DNA of 64,000 nucleotides from UBA1413 sp964650525 (GCA_964650525.1 CAZYUA010000008.1:1-64000), one strand, 5' to 3'. Shown: positions 52,682-61,874, numbered from the stretch's first letter. The notes: generated by a model from the letters alone, not told the origin. Program-made: numbers and translations.

Positions 52682-53347
52682 ATGAAGAATTTTTTCGTAT
52701 TCGTTTTATCGCTGACCCTGGTGCTGACGGGTTGCAAGACCACCAAAACCCAGCGTGGGGCAGCCATTGGGGCAGGTGCCGGGGCCGCCATCGGCGCCAT
52801 CATTGGTAAAACTGCCGGCAATACCGGCGTGGGAGCCGTAGTAGGGGCCACAGTGGGTGGCGTCGCCGGTGCCATCATAGGCAAGAAAATGGACCAGCAG
52901 GCCGAAGAGATCAAAAATGAGATCCCCGATGCCGAAGTGGTTCATCTCCCGGGTGAAGAAGGCATTATCGTCAATTTCAGCAGCAAAGTATTGTTTGCCA
53001 CCGACAAATTCGATCTCACCGAAAAGTCAAAAGCCACCGTCATGGATCTGGCCACCATTCTGAACAAGTACCCCGACACCGATCTGACCATTGAGGGCCA
53101 TACCGACAGCCAGGGAGCTGAAGCCTACAATCAGACCCTTTCCGAAAAACGGGCTGCCAGTGTTGCCAATTTCCTCAAGCTACAGGGGGTGGAAGCAACC
53201 AGGGTCACTGCGATAGGTTACGGAGAGCTGAACCCCGTTGCCAGCAACGAAACGGCTGACGGCAGGACTGAGAACCGGCGGGTCTCCTTCATCATCCTCC
53301 CTAACGAGAAGATGAAAGAAGATGCCATGAACGAAGCCAATCAGTAA
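52682..53347 (+). CDS. OmpA-family lipoprotein with glycine-zipper domain
   Basis: A 221-residue lipoprotein (LVLTGCKTTKTQRG). A glycine-zipper segment (about 24-65, GAAIGAGAGAAIGAIIGKTAG...) is followed by an OmpA_C peptidoglycan-binding domain (about 95-205) with VLFATDKFDLTEKSK, IEGHTDSQGAEAYNQTLSEKRA and RVTAIGYGELNP ... NRRVSF. The peptidoglycan-contact Asp and Arg residues are present. It tethers the outer membrane to the cell wall. A strong promoter precedes it, and two more envelope genes follow on the same strand. Confidence 0.93.
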   Translation: MKNFFVFVLSLTLVLTGCKTTKTQRGAAIGAGAGAAIGAIIGKTAGNTGVGAVVGATVGGVAGAIIGKKMDQQAEEIKNEIPDAEVVHLPGEEGIIVNFSSKVLFATDKFDLTEKSKATVMDLATILNKYPDTDLTIEGHTDSQGAEAYNQTLSEKRAASVANFLKLQGVEATRVTAIGYGELNPVASNETADGRTENRRVSFIILPNEKMKEDAMNEANQ

Positions 53348-53434
53348 CGCAGATCCCGGGGCAAGCGTCCCGGATATGCATTTTTTCAAACCATTCTGAA
53401 ACAGACATTACTCATTCATTTAAAAACGATTAAA

Positions 53435-54097
53435 ATGAAAAAAATCACTTTCGTGACAGTTCTTCTGATTGCCCTGATGGCGGCCAACAACACCTTCGCA
53501 CAAGGGTTTGGCGTCAAAGGATCCTTCAACATGTTTAACATGACCATCACCGACGATGAGGATGACAAGACGGATACCGGCATGATCCCCACCTTCGATG
53601 CTGGTGTCTTTGCTGAATTTGAAGTTGCCCCGGAATTTTTTCTGCGGCCTGAGCTGCTCTATGCTGGCAAAGGCACCAAGTTGACAGATTCCGAAGCAGA
53701 TCCCAAGCCCAAAATGAAACTTTCCTATGTGGAGCTACCCATTCTGTTCCTGTACAAGGGCGGACTCGGCAACAGCAAAGTGCTCCTTGGATTCGGCCCC
53801 TATCTTGCCTATGGGATCGGCGGAAAATACACGTGGGGTGAGAACCACAGCTATGACGTGAAATTCAAAGGAGATGTTAAATCCACCGATAATGCCGAAG
53901 AGACCCTGTACATGGCACCGCTGGATTTCGGAGCCAAAATCATGGCCGGTTTTGAACTGGCTGCAGGGTTGCAGGTTGCCCTCGATGCTTCCCTGGGGCT
54001 TGCCAACATCACTCCCAAATATGATGGTGAGAAATCGGACTCAAGCATCAAGAATGTGGGTTTCGGGCTTACACTCGGATACCGGTTTGGCAAATAA
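53435..54097 (+). CDS. Outer membrane beta-barrel protein
   Basis: A 220-residue protein with a signal peptide (ITFVTVLLIALMAANNTFA) and an 8-10 stranded barrel of the porin-family/OMP_b-brl_2 type: GFGVKGSFNMFNMTI, FAEFEVAPEFFLRPELLYAGKGTK, SYVELPILFLYKGG and the terminal VGFGLTLGYRFGK. An acidic loop (DDEDDKTDTG) follows strand 1. The function is probably structural or adhesion. It lies 87 bases after the OmpA gene and may be co-transcribed. Confidence 0.88.
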   Translation: MKKITFVTVLLIALMAANNTFAQGFGVKGSFNMFNMTITDDEDDKTDTGMIPTFDAGVFAEFEVAPEFFLRPELLYAGKGTKLTDSEADPKPKMKLSYVELPILFLYKGGLGNSKVLLGFGPYLAYGIGGKYTWGENHSYDVKFKGDVKSTDNAEETLYMAPLDFGAKIMAGFELAAGLQVALDASLGLANITPKYDGEKSDSSIKNVGFGLTLGYRFGK

Positions 54098-54125
54098 CCC
54101 GTTTACATCCCTTAACCAAAAGAAT

Positions 54126-54368
54126 ATGGAATTTGTATTGTTTATCCTCTTTGGTGCCGTCTCCGGCTGGCTGGCAGGACAGATTTGGAAAGGGTCCGGG
54201 TTTGGGCTGATCGGCAATATCATTGTCGGCATCCTGGGGGCTCTCGTTGGCGGATGGATAGCCCGCAAACTGGGCATCGGCGGCGAAGGATGGCTCTGGC
54301 AGCTCATCATTGCCGTGGCCGGCGCCTGGCTGATCCTCTTCGTCATCAGCCTTATCAAAAAGAAATGA
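54126..54368 (+). CDS. GlsB/YeaQ/YmgE family stress membrane protein
   Basis: An 80-residue membrane protein with three helices. The N-terminal FVLFILFGAVSGWLAGQIWKGSGFGLIGNIIVGILGALVGGWIARKLG is the standard Transgly_assoc pattern (PF04226), followed by WLWQLIIAVAGAWLILFVISLIKKK. Family members are induced by general stress. It starts 28 bases after the beta-barrel gene and is probably in the same operon. Confidence 0.92.
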   Translation: MEFVLFILFGAVSGWLAGQIWKGSGFGLIGNIIVGILGALVGGWIARKLGIGGEGWLWQLIIAVAGAWLILFVISLIKKK

Positions 54369-54547
54369 CCGGTGCCGGAGCCCAGGCTCCGGCCCGTACC
54401 TTCAACCCAGCAGGGAAGATGAAAATCCCAAAAGGGGAATTCACTGATCCTTCCACTGCTTAGAATGGGTTCAGGGAGATCTTCCCCGGACCCATTCTGT
54501 TGATGGCGCCCTACCGGCAGCTTCATTGAAACAAGAGGAACCGGTAG

Positions 54548-55243
54548 TCAGAGCCCCACCAGGAGGGTAATCCCGGCAATCCACAGATTGACGGTTTTCT
54601 TTGTCCCTATGTCGCGGTCCAGGCGGACAAAAGTATCCAGATCCAGTGTTTTGTTCAGGGGGAAGTCAACCCCGAGGGTATACCTGTAGTTATCGGTACT
54701 GTTGCCCCAGGGATTGTTCAATTGGCGATGGAATTCAGCCGACAGGTAGGGTTCCGCTTTATTTTTGGGAATATTATAGGCCACCTTCAGCCGGCTGCGC
54801 AAATACCGTCTCGGGGTATAATTGAATCCTTTACGCGACTGGTCGTAGGCTGTACTCTGAAACCGTTCGCGAAGCGAAAAGGCAAACCGGCCCCAGTCTG
54901 CCTTCCCTGTCAACTGGGCATACACCCGGTGGCGATGTTCCCAGTAAGCATTCTTCACATTGTGATTATAGAGCCATGCGTATCCCGCACTGGCCTTCAG
55001 ATATTTCATGACAGACCAGGTACCTCCAAGACTGCTCGAAAACCGGTCTATCTCTCCGAAATCATTAAAAATCCGCACTTCTTCTTCGAATTCCAATCCT
55101 ATTTTTTTGGTGATATCTTTCGTTACTTCCACCGACAACCAGGTGCTAAGATCGGTCTCCTGGGCCCAAACGGCAGTTGTCCCTGCAAGCATCAGTAACA
55201 ACAGGAACGCTCCCGGTTTCATCATCTTCTGAATCATACACAT
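54548..55243 (-). CDS. DUF2490 outer membrane protein
   Basis: A 231-residue exported protein with a signal peptide (GAFLLLLMLAGTTAVWAQ) and a DUF2490 beta-barrel: DLSTWLSVEVTKDITKKIGLEFEEEVRIFND, AGYAWLYNHN, RHRVYAQLTGKADWGRFAFSLRERFQ and YTPRRYLRSRLKVAYNIPKNKAEPYLSAEF. The function is unknown. It is the last gene of the CotH-VTC-DUF4956 strand, 58 bases after DUF4956, and may be the outer-membrane part of that cassette. Later Met codons at 55228 or 55225 are alternative starts. Confidence 0.82.
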   Translation of the reverse strand: MCMIQKMMKPGAFLLLLMLAGTTAVWAQETDLSTWLSVEVTKDITKKIGLEFEEEVRIFNDFGEIDRFSSSLGGTWSVMKYLKASAGYAWLYNHNVKNAYWEHRHRVYAQLTGKADWGRFAFSLRERFQSTAYDQSRKGFNYTPRRYLRSRLKVAYNIPKNKAEPYLSAEFHRQLNNPWGNSTDNYRYTLGVDFPLNKTLDLDTFVRLDRDIGTKKTVNLWIAGITLLVGL

Positions 55244-55301
55244 AAGTGTTAAAAAGGGACCTGTCAGACAGGAACCCCGTAGTTACAGGAATATGAGGCA
55301 A

Positions 55302-55985
55302 TTAACCCTCATCGTCGGGTGCCGGCAGGTTCTTCCGGAGGAACGTATCGGCCAGGTTGGTTTCCCGGCTGTCGTAATAGACATAGAGAAGGGCGGTATC
55401 TTTCAGGAAATCGATCGTGCCAATCTCCACCTTGGTAATATTCAACCCCGTACGCTGTTTCAGATCGGCCAGCAGTTCCTCTGAGCGTTCAGGTTTGATC
55501 AGTTCAATTTTCTCGTAGATGATGTGTTTGCTGGAGACATGGCGGATAATATTGCTGCTCTCCATAAGCCATGTAACCGCTATGAAAATGGCATTGGTGA
55601 CCCCCAGTTCCACGTATCCCAGGTCCTTGGCCAGGGCATTGATCACGGAAATACCGATGATCATGAAAAGATAGGTCATCTCCCGGATGGGCAGGGTATC
55701 GGTGCGGTAACGAAGAATGCCGAAAATCGCAAAAAGACCCAGCGCGAACCCGACCTGGATCTTCACATTGTCGAGCAGGTACAACAACATGAATATAGTG
55801 GTCGACGTCAGCAGGAACGTAAAAAAATAATCCCGCCGTTTTGACCGGGGATAATACAAAAACCGGATGATGCCTCCGGTGATCAGCAGGTTGGCCAGAA
55901 ACCGGATCACCAGGCCGGCGATTCCATAGGTGTCGGCAACCACCTGTGCATTTTCGGGTTCAAGAATATCAAACATGAGGTTCAT
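55302..55985 (-). CDS. DUF4956 domain membrane protein
   Basis: A 227-residue protein with four or five helices in its first half (LANLLITGGIIRFLYYP, FFTFLLTSTTIFMLLYLLD, VGFALGLFAIFGILRYRTD and YLFMIIGISVINALA) and a soluble C-terminal domain (YEKIELIKPERSEELLADLKQRTGLNITKVEIG). The family motif FGILRYRTDTLPIREMTYLF is intact. DUF4956 genes are very often paired with VTC-domain genes, as here, where the two overlap by 17 bases. A membrane partner for polyphosphate handling is inferred from that pairing. Confidence 0.88.
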   Translation of the reverse strand: MNLMFDILEPENAQVVADTYGIAGLVIRFLANLLITGGIIRFLYYPRSKRRDYFFTFLLTSTTIFMLLYLLDNVKIQVGFALGLFAIFGILRYRTDTLPIREMTYLFMIIGISVINALAKDLGYVELGVTNAIFIAVTWLMESSNIIRHVSSKHIIYEKIELIKPERSEELLADLKQRTGLNITKVEIGTIDFLKDTALLYVYYDSRETNLADTFLRKNLPAPDDEG

Positions 55986-56829
55986 TATTGGTTAGCTTTT
56001 GGATATAGCGTATTTTCCTTTTGTAAAGATTGGTTTTGGGAGAAAGCGCATTTAGCCGGATACCCAGGCAATACTTGCTGATGCCACATTTTTTAACCCT
56101 GGCCTCCCTGAGGATCCTGCCTATCGGGGAATGGCTGAATTTTTCCCTTTTGATCTCGATAATGCCCAAAAGAGGAAGGGAGGCTTCCTTGCTTGTTCCC
56201 ACCCTGCCATAATCAAGATCAAAGTCGATGGTCACCCGTTCGGTACGGCCGTGGTTTACCAGCGTGATTCTTTTAAACCGGCTGATAAGGGTCGGGAACA
56301 ATAAAAAAAGATCCATGGAGGCATATTGCCGTACCAGGGCGTAGGCTTCCTCGCCAAATTCTTCCGGATTGCCGTTCTGACCGGTCCGGATCCTGTTTTT
56401 GTTGGTTTTTCCCGAATTGGTCTTTCTTTTCACTTCCAGGAAATGAAGGTTGCTTTCCCGGTAACTGCGTATCCTGACTTTTTTACGGTTCAGTTTTCCG
56501 TTGATATGATCAATAAAGAATTTCAGGTCGGGAGTGTCGAAATAGAGGGTTTCGTAAGAAGCGATGCGGATGCCTTCCACCTCCTGGATAACATAGAAAG
56601 GGGCAGCCCGGAGCAGGATATCCTTCAGCTTCCGGGCCGGCAGCAAATATTTGGTATCTGTACGGTTCATCAACCGTACCTTCTCCATATCGCAAAGGGC
56701 AATGCCCTTCATGGAGTTAACCACCACAGACAGGGAATCCGCAAGAGAAACTGAGTCACTGCAGGGGACCGTAGCTATTGTCGCTACGGGGAGATTCACC
56801 GCAGGTGCCTGAAGGGTCTTCAGCATCAT
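55969..56829 (-). CDS. VTC-domain protein (polyphosphate-polymerase-like)
   Basis: A 286-residue protein built around a VTC-type tunnel domain. Basic and acidic tunnel residues are visible: MNRTDTKYLLP, ETLYFDTPDLKFF, NRKKVRIRSYRES, FLEVKRKTNSGKTNKNR, RVTIDFDLDYG and IIEIKREKFSHSP. In yeast Vtc4 the equivalent Arg/Lys/Glu residues make polyphosphate from ATP. Whether this bacterial homologue polymerises phosphate has not been shown. It lies between the CotH gene (40-base gap) and DUF4956 (17-base overlap). Confidence 0.88.
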   Translation of the reverse strand: MMLKTLQAPAVNLPVATIATVPCSDSVSLADSLSVVVNSMKGIALCDMEKVRLMNRTDTKYLLPARKLKDILLRAAPFYVIQEVEGIRIASYETLYFDTPDLKFFIDHINGKLNRKKVRIRSYRESNLHFLEVKRKTNSGKTNKNRIRTGQNGNPEEFGEEAYALVRQYASMDLFLLFPTLISRFKRITLVNHGRTERVTIDFDLDYGRVGTSKEASLPLLGIIEIKREKFSHSPIGRILREARVKKCGISKYCLGIRLNALSPKTNLYKRKIRYIQKLTNNEPHV

Positions 56830-56869
56830 GACCCACTCCTTTCCCGGAACATTCCCTTCATAGATCGGG

Positions 56870-58630
56870 TTATTTTACGAGGTAAATGAAGACATCGTGT
56901 TCGGCGCCTTCAGGTTCGAAGCAAACGGTTGCCGCCCCATCGGCGGCCACAGCCTCCACATAAAATCGGACCCTGGTGCCGGCTGTCTGTGCAGGCAGGG
57001 TTCCGCCATAGATGCCGTCACCTGCAGCACCGTCGCCATGCTGCCCGTCATCTGACATGGTCAGGGTATGAAATCTACCGGCCAGCGCCGGGGAATACCA
57101 GAGATTCACCTCACGGATTCCCGTGGCTGAGGAGACCCGGGCATTCACCGTCACGGCCGTATTTGCTGCCGGCTCTCCCCAGGGCACTCCTGCACTGTTC
57201 CTCCAAACCACATCAGACAAGTCAGGAATGGCACGCCCTACCTCGGCATGAGAGAGAAGGAAATTCCTGCGGGAATTAATGATGGTTTTCAGAGAAGCTA
57301 CCCCGGAAATAAACTGCTGATAGGTAACCAATTTCTTGGGGTCTGCTTTAACCAGGGCATCGATCTGGTTCTTATAATTGTCTATAACCTGGTAGCTGGT
57401 CAGCGGGTTCAACTGGTTGGCAATAATGGTGCGCAGGTGAGCCAGGTAGCGCTGACGGTACCGGGGCACTGCCAGCAATCTGTTCAGCAAAGGATAATTT
57501 ACATTGGTTTCGTTGTAAAACGGGCTCCATGATACCTGTTTCGACTTCAGAGTGGAATTCCCGTCCGACTCCAGGGTGGTCATCCTGCCGGTTTCCGGCT
57601 CATAATAAATGTAATAGTCAGACTCCCCCTTCCGGATATAACTGTCTTCGTCGGCGAACGCATTTTCGCAGGCCAGGAACCATAGAATGCGGTCCACATC
57701 AAAATACCGGGGCATCACAGCCGTCATCGAATCGGGCCCGGTTTGGTTCAGAACCCGGCAAGCCTCTGCCAGCCGGGGCCACGGGTCACTGATGTCGCTG
57801 CTCTTCAGTGAATAGTTGCTTTGGTACAACGAAAGTGCCTCACCCAGATAATTCAAGGCCGATTTGCCGGTACCCCAACCGGAGGCCGGTTTTCCCGACG
57901 ACCCGGCAGCCTCACCCGACCAGTTCGCCCCGTCATCACTGAAAAACCACTCCTCCAGAAAATCTTTGTTCTGCTGCTGGAGATGAGCATAGATCCCCCA
58001 ATCCTCCCCGTTGATAGACAAACGGATGAAACAGGCCCGGGCTGCCGGAACATGATAGCGTATCCGGTTATTATAAAAAACCTCCCGCAGAAAAGAGGGA
58101 TCCTCATAGAAATTATTGAAATTCAACGTCTTATAGCCCATCAGTTTGGGGTTGGTCTCCACATACTGCAGGGAGATTTTAAAGGGGACTTTTTGGGAGG
58201 TTTTGATCACATCCTCGTAGGAACCAGCCCCTTTGAAGCGTACTCCCACATTCGGAAAGACAATGCCATCAACCGTAAGGGTAGCCGGCAATTCCGTCTT
58301 TGAGGCATAGTTCGACTGAAGCAGCGACCAGTAGTTGGTCTGCGAAAAAGTAAGGTTCACCGTGCGGATAAGGGCAGAATCGTAAAGTCCCGCTAATCGG
58401 GCTCCTCCGGTTACCAGCCTGCGCCCGCCGTCTGCCAGGAACATCTCGCCGGGCCGGTTTTCCCACTTTAACCCTTGCGCAGACAAACTGTCGGGTTTCT
58501 CCTCGGGATCGACATCGGGATCATCCTGTTCCACAATGGTGGTGCAAGCTACCAGAAGAGAAAGACCCAGTAAAACCGCACGTATCCCTGATATCCACCG
58601 TTTCACCGGAATCGTTGGTAAGCTATTCAT
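56870..58630 (-). CDS. CotH kinase-family lipoprotein
   Basis: A 586-residue lipoprotein (LLVACTTIVEQDDPDVDPEE). A CotH kinase domain spans about 80-440, with VRFKGAGSYEDVIKTSQKVPFKISL, TLNFNNFYEDPSFLREVFYN and the INGEDWGIYAHLQQQ motif (cf. NG..WG.Y). The catalytic-side region is FLACENAFADEDSYIRKGESDYYIYYEPETGRMTTLESDG, where the usual IPWDxD is replaced by TLESDGN. A C-terminal Ig-like domain has DDGQHGDGAAGDGIYGG calcium-type repeats. CotH proteins are atypical protein kinases in Bacillus spores and some pathogens. ATG at 58630 gives the lipobox. Confidence 0.85.
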   Translation of the reverse strand: MNSLPTIPVKRWISGIRAVLLGLSLLVACTTIVEQDDPDVDPEEKPDSLSAQGLKWENRPGEMFLADGGRRLVTGGARLAGLYDSALIRTVNLTFSQTNYWSLLQSNYASKTELPATLTVDGIVFPNVGVRFKGAGSYEDVIKTSQKVPFKISLQYVETNPKLMGYKTLNFNNFYEDPSFLREVFYNNRIRYHVPAARACFIRLSINGEDWGIYAHLQQQNKDFLEEWFFSDDGANWSGEAAGSSGKPASGWGTGKSALNYLGEALSLYQSNYSLKSSDISDPWPRLAEACRVLNQTGPDSMTAVMPRYFDVDRILWFLACENAFADEDSYIRKGESDYYIYYEPETGRMTTLESDGNSTLKSKQVSWSPFYNETNVNYPLLNRLLAVPRYRQRYLAHLRTIIANQLNPLTSYQVIDNYKNQIDALVKADPKKLVTYQQFISGVASLKTIINSRRNFLLSHAEVGRAIPDLSDVVWRNSAGVPWGEPAANTAVTVNARVSSATGIREVNLWYSPALAGRFHTLTMSDDGQHGDGAAGDGIYGGTLPAQTAGTRVRFYVEAVAADGAATVCFEPEGAEHDVFIYLVK

Positions 58631-58636
58631 AACAAC

Positions 58637-58644
58637 CAAAAGTA
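58637..58644 (-). promoter_or_regulatory. Possible promoter box directly upstream of the CotH gene
   Basis: On the minus strand TACTTTTG matches TAnnTTTG, only 6 bases before the ATG at 58630. A TTG (58669-58671) lies 24 bases further up. If used, the mRNA would be nearly leaderless. Confidence 0.35.
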
Positions 58645-58780
58645 TTAAATTATCCGTACCTGGTCGCACAACAGCTGTACTAATGGGCAAACAGCCGAAA
58701 TGAGAGGGTAAAAGAATTTATTACCCGGAAATACCGGGAGCGAAACACAAATGGAGCTTTACACGGACAGGTCAAACGGA

Positions 58781-59263
58781 TCAGGGGTTCAGGCTTTCAC
58801 CCGATACGGAAGGCTTTGGATTGAGCAGCGAATCGACTTCCAGGCGGCTGAGACCAGGTGGCAGATTGTTCCTGACCTTTTCCAACACGGCCATCCCAAC
58901 CCTGCGGGCATCTTCCCGGTTTTGGAAACGCTGGTTTCCCTCCAGGGCCGGGATTACTTCCTGATGAATAAACACCCGTGTGCCCAGGATGATTTCGTAT
59001 CCGTATCCTTCTCCGCCGGGGAGTGTGAAAACCGAAACGACCGGTTCCGGAGCCTGCCGGTTCTTTGCCTCCGGGGTCTCTTTCCTCGCTGAATTGGTAC
59101 ACGAACTGAAAGACGGGGAGACGATGCCTAACCAGAAGGTAAGGCAGGAAAAATAAAACAGGAACCGGATGGCCGGTTTACGGTACAGAAATGCGTTTTG
59201 GGCGAGGGTAAAAACCGGGAAGGATCCTGTTCCTGAACGGAAAAGACCCCGTTGTCTACTCAT
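58781..59263 (-). CDS. DUF4907 family exported protein
   Basis: A 160-residue protein. After a long N-terminal stretch and a hydrophobic segment (IRFLFYFSCLTFWLGIV) comes the DUF4907 domain: VSVFTLPGGEGYGYEIILGTRVFIHQEVIPALEGNQRFQNREDARRVGMAVLEKV. The family is Bacteroidota-restricted and of unknown function. An SFSSC string could be a lipobox. Its start overlaps the Kelch gene stop by eight bases (ATGAGTAG), a strong sign of translational coupling. Confidence 0.82.
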   Translation of the reverse strand: MSRQRGLFRSGTGSFPVFTLAQNAFLYRKPAIRFLFYFSCLTFWLGIVSPSFSSCTNSARKETPEAKNRQAPEPVVSVFTLPGGEGYGYEIILGTRVFIHQEVIPALEGNQRFQNREDARRVGMAVLEKVRNNLPPGLSRLEVDSLLNPKPSVSGESLNP

Positions 59264-60269
59264 TTTCGTTATACTCGACCGTGGGATCAAACCGCCAGAT
59301 ATCGTCGAGATAGTAGGTGTTGCTCCTGCCTGTGACGATGTACCCGAAATTACCCAATCCGAAACCCGAGGCCTCAGTCCGTATGGTACCTTCAAATTCG
59401 GTCCGTTCGGTCCACAGGTCACCCGCCGGATCGTATTCCCAGGTTGTTCCCACGAGGGCAGAGCTGCTTCCGAGACAGAGATACGCCTTGTTGCTGATGG
59501 AGAAGGCTACCCCGTTGATCCTGGAAATTCCCGTATACTGGTCATCGTAGGTTTCGTCACTTTTATTGGAGATGTCCCTTTTCCGGGTCCATTCCCCTGT
59601 GGCAGGATCGAACATCCATAAATCGGTCAGGTAACTGCCATTGTCAACCCCTGAGACCACATAGGCTTTTCCGCCCACCGTAAAGGCGTTGGCATCGCGC
59701 CGTTTGTCACCCCCGAGGCTGATGATCTTGGTCCATTTATCGCCGGCAGGCGAATATTCATAAAAATCTTTCAGATAGTTCCCGTCGAATCCCGTACCGA
59801 TGTATCCTTTGTCGTTGAGGCCGAACCCCACAGCCCCGTATCGGGCGGTTCCGGCAAAGTCGGCTTTCCGTGTCCAGGAGTTGTTTGACGGGTCGTATTC
59901 ATAAAAATCGGCCAGTTTAACATCACCGTCGTAACCGGTACCCACATATCCTTTGTTTCCGGCCGAAAAAGCCACTGCTGAATTCCGGGCACTTCCCGGA
60001 AAGTCGGCCACCTGCTCCCAGTAATTCTTGTCGGGGTTATATTTCCAGAAATCAGCCAGCCTGTTGGTTCCGTCGTACCCGGTACCCAGGTAGCCAGCAC
60101 CCCCAAGGGTGAAACTGACTGCATCACTCCTTGCCACCCCGTCAAAGGCCGACATTTTGCTCCAGTCGCCCAAAGACACTTCATCTTCATCCTTTTTGCA
60201 CGACACAACAACCATGGCCAGGGTTACAACAAGAATGACAAACAGTAAATAACGCTTCTGATCCTTCAT
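59256..60269 (-). CDS. Kelch-repeat lipoprotein
   Basis: A 337-residue lipoprotein (VVSCKKDEDE) that folds as a six-bladed Kelch propeller. The repeats share the pattern ...W....DF.G.AR..AV.F..G.KGYVGTGYDG....DFYEYDP. Glycine/tyrosine pairs (GYVGTGYDG, GYIGTGFDG) mark each blade. Such propellers bind proteins or glycans at the cell surface. It is paired with DUF4907 downstream and is divergent from DUF4270, an arrangement I associate with Bacteroidota but whose job is unknown. Confidence 0.88.
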   Translation of the reverse strand: MKDQKRYLLFVILVVTLAMVVVSCKKDEDEVSLGDWSKMSAFDGVARSDAVSFTLGGAGYLGTGYDGTNRLADFWKYNPDKNYWEQVADFPGSARNSAVAFSAGNKGYVGTGYDGDVKLADFYEYDPSNNSWTRKADFAGTARYGAVGFGLNDKGYIGTGFDGNYLKDFYEYSPAGDKWTKIISLGGDKRRDANAFTVGGKAYVVSGVDNGSYLTDLWMFDPATGEWTRKRDISNKSDETYDDQYTGISRINGVAFSISNKAYLCLGSSSALVGTTWEYDPAGDLWTERTEFEGTIRTEASGFGLGNFGYIVTGRSNTYYLDDIWRFDPTVEYNENE

Positions 60270-60311
60270 TTATCCTACTTTTTAACGATTAGCTCCTCCA
60301 GTTTGAAGGCA

Positions 60312-60337
60312 CAAACCTAACAGACTGGAGCGTTCAA
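60312..60337 (-). promoter_or_regulatory. Candidate promoter of the Kelch-DUF4907 pair
   Basis: On the minus strand TAGGTTTG (60312-60319) matches TAnnTTTG, with a TTG (60335-60337) 15 bases upstream, slightly too close. The predicted start gives a leader of about 36 bases. The rest of the divergent gap to 60558 is AT-rich; AAAGTTTG near 60515 is a weak box for the opposite gene. Confidence 0.4.
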
Positions 60338-60558
60338 AAAAAGTGAAATAGACATACCGGCATATTTTTACTACTAAATGGCATAATATATCTATATCTT
60401 TTCATTCAACGCAATTATAACGGCCCAAATGTGTTAATAAAGCTTAATAACATCAATATAGGGTTTTTCATCTTAATATTACTGCTGTTTGTATATTATT
60501 TTTTCTGTATCGGCAAAGTTTGTCTTGTTTTGGCACGGATTTTAAATATCCGTTGCCC

Positions 60559-61872
60559 ATGATAAGATTCACAACGGTAATTTTTATCGTTTTCTTTTTT
60601 TATTCCTGCGGATTTGAAAATGGCTCCGATGATTTTACCATCGGGGACGATTTTATTTCCTCCCGGTCCACGGTAGCCGTTATCGACACCTTTTCAGCCA
60701 ACCTGTCGACAATCCGGCTTGATTCCCTGCCCACCTCGGGTACATCGCTGATCTGGACCGGCCGATACCGGGACACCGAACTGGGTCTGGTGACAGCCAC
60801 CAGTTATTTTGAGATAGGCTTGCCGCTTGCTGCGGCAGCAGAAAAGGGCGACCGGTTTGATTCGCTGGTCTTCACCATGAATTACTCTGCCGCCTATTTC
60901 GGAGATACTGTCCCGCTGCAACAGCTTCAGGTGTTTCAGGTTGACGAGGAAATAAAAACCGACGAAGAAGGATACCTTTACAACACCTCCTCTTTCCGGC
61001 TTAAGGAACAACCTCTCGGCACGGTAGAATTTAAGGCGAAACCTTCGCGGAAGGGAGTTCTGCGGGTGCGCATGTCCGATGCCCTGGGTGCCGACCTTTT
61101 GGAAAAAATGAAAAGCCAGGACGAAATCACCACCCTGGAATCGAAATTTAACGAATATTTCCGGGGAATGGCCCTTGTGCCGGGCCTTCAGAATAGTGCC
61201 GTATTGGGATTCACTGCCGACACCACGGTCAAAATGACCCTCTATCTCCGGCGCAGCGGGATTGAAAGCCAACAGGTCGTGATCAGCTTTCCCTTTACTT
61301 CCAAAGAGACCCAGTTCAACAACATCAAGACCGATCGTACCGGCACCTGGATAGAAAACATTGAGACCACCCAGGGGAAGATCCCTTCTGAGATGAGCGG
61401 GAACAGGGCTTTCATGCAATCAGGAGCCGGCCTGCTCACCAGAGTCGATTTTCCGACCATGCAACGGCTGGTGGAAACAGACCGTACCTATGTCATCCTG
61501 AAAGCAGAACTGATACTGGTGCCCCTGCCCGGCACCTATAACAATGTGGAGCTCCCCCGGGAAATCGTACTCTATCATTCCGACAAATCCAACCGGGTGG
61601 TGAGCGAAATCGTAGGACAGAATAACAGTGTCCTGGCTGCTGAATTCCAGGTCGACAAAGTCTTCCACCAGGACTCCTGGTATAAGTTCGATATTACCGA
61701 TTTCATTACCTCCGAAATTGCCGATGCCGTTTTTGAAACGGATCACGGGCTTCTGATCGGGGAATCCAGCTCTGTGTTGGGAAAATCGCTCAACCGGATC
61801 GTTTTCAGTGACCAGAATAAAACCGGGCTGAAACCGCTGCTCAAGCTTTATATACTCTATTATTCGCTCTGA
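60559..61872 (+). CDS. DUF4270 family lipoprotein
   Basis: A 437-residue exported protein with a lipoprotein-like signal (IFIVFFFYSCGFENGSDD) and a DUF4270 domain across most of its length. It is rich in beta strands, with the family segments FTIGDDFISSRSTVAVIDTF, TSLIWTGRYRDTELGLVTATSYFEIGL and YKFDITDFITSEI. The function is unknown; the family is widespread in Bacteroidota. It begins at ATG 60559 and is followed 2 bases later by an outer membrane protein gene, so the two form one operon. Confidence 0.88.
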   Translation: MIRFTTVIFIVFFFYSCGFENGSDDFTIGDDFISSRSTVAVIDTFSANLSTIRLDSLPTSGTSLIWTGRYRDTELGLVTATSYFEIGLPLAAAAEKGDRFDSLVFTMNYSAAYFGDTVPLQQLQVFQVDEEIKTDEEGYLYNTSSFRLKEQPLGTVEFKAKPSRKGVLRVRMSDALGADLLEKMKSQDEITTLESKFNEYFRGMALVPGLQNSAVLGFTADTTVKMTLYLRRSGIESQQVVISFPFTSKETQFNNIKTDRTGTWIENIETTQGKIPSEMSGNRAFMQSGAGLLTRVDFPTMQRLVETDRTYVILKAELILVPLPGTYNNVELPREIVLYHSDKSNRVVSEIVGQNNSVLAAEFQVDKVFHQDSWYKFDITDFITSEIADAVFETDHGLLIGESSSVLGKSLNRIVFSDQNKTGLKPLLKLYILYYSL

Positions 61873-61874
61873 AA

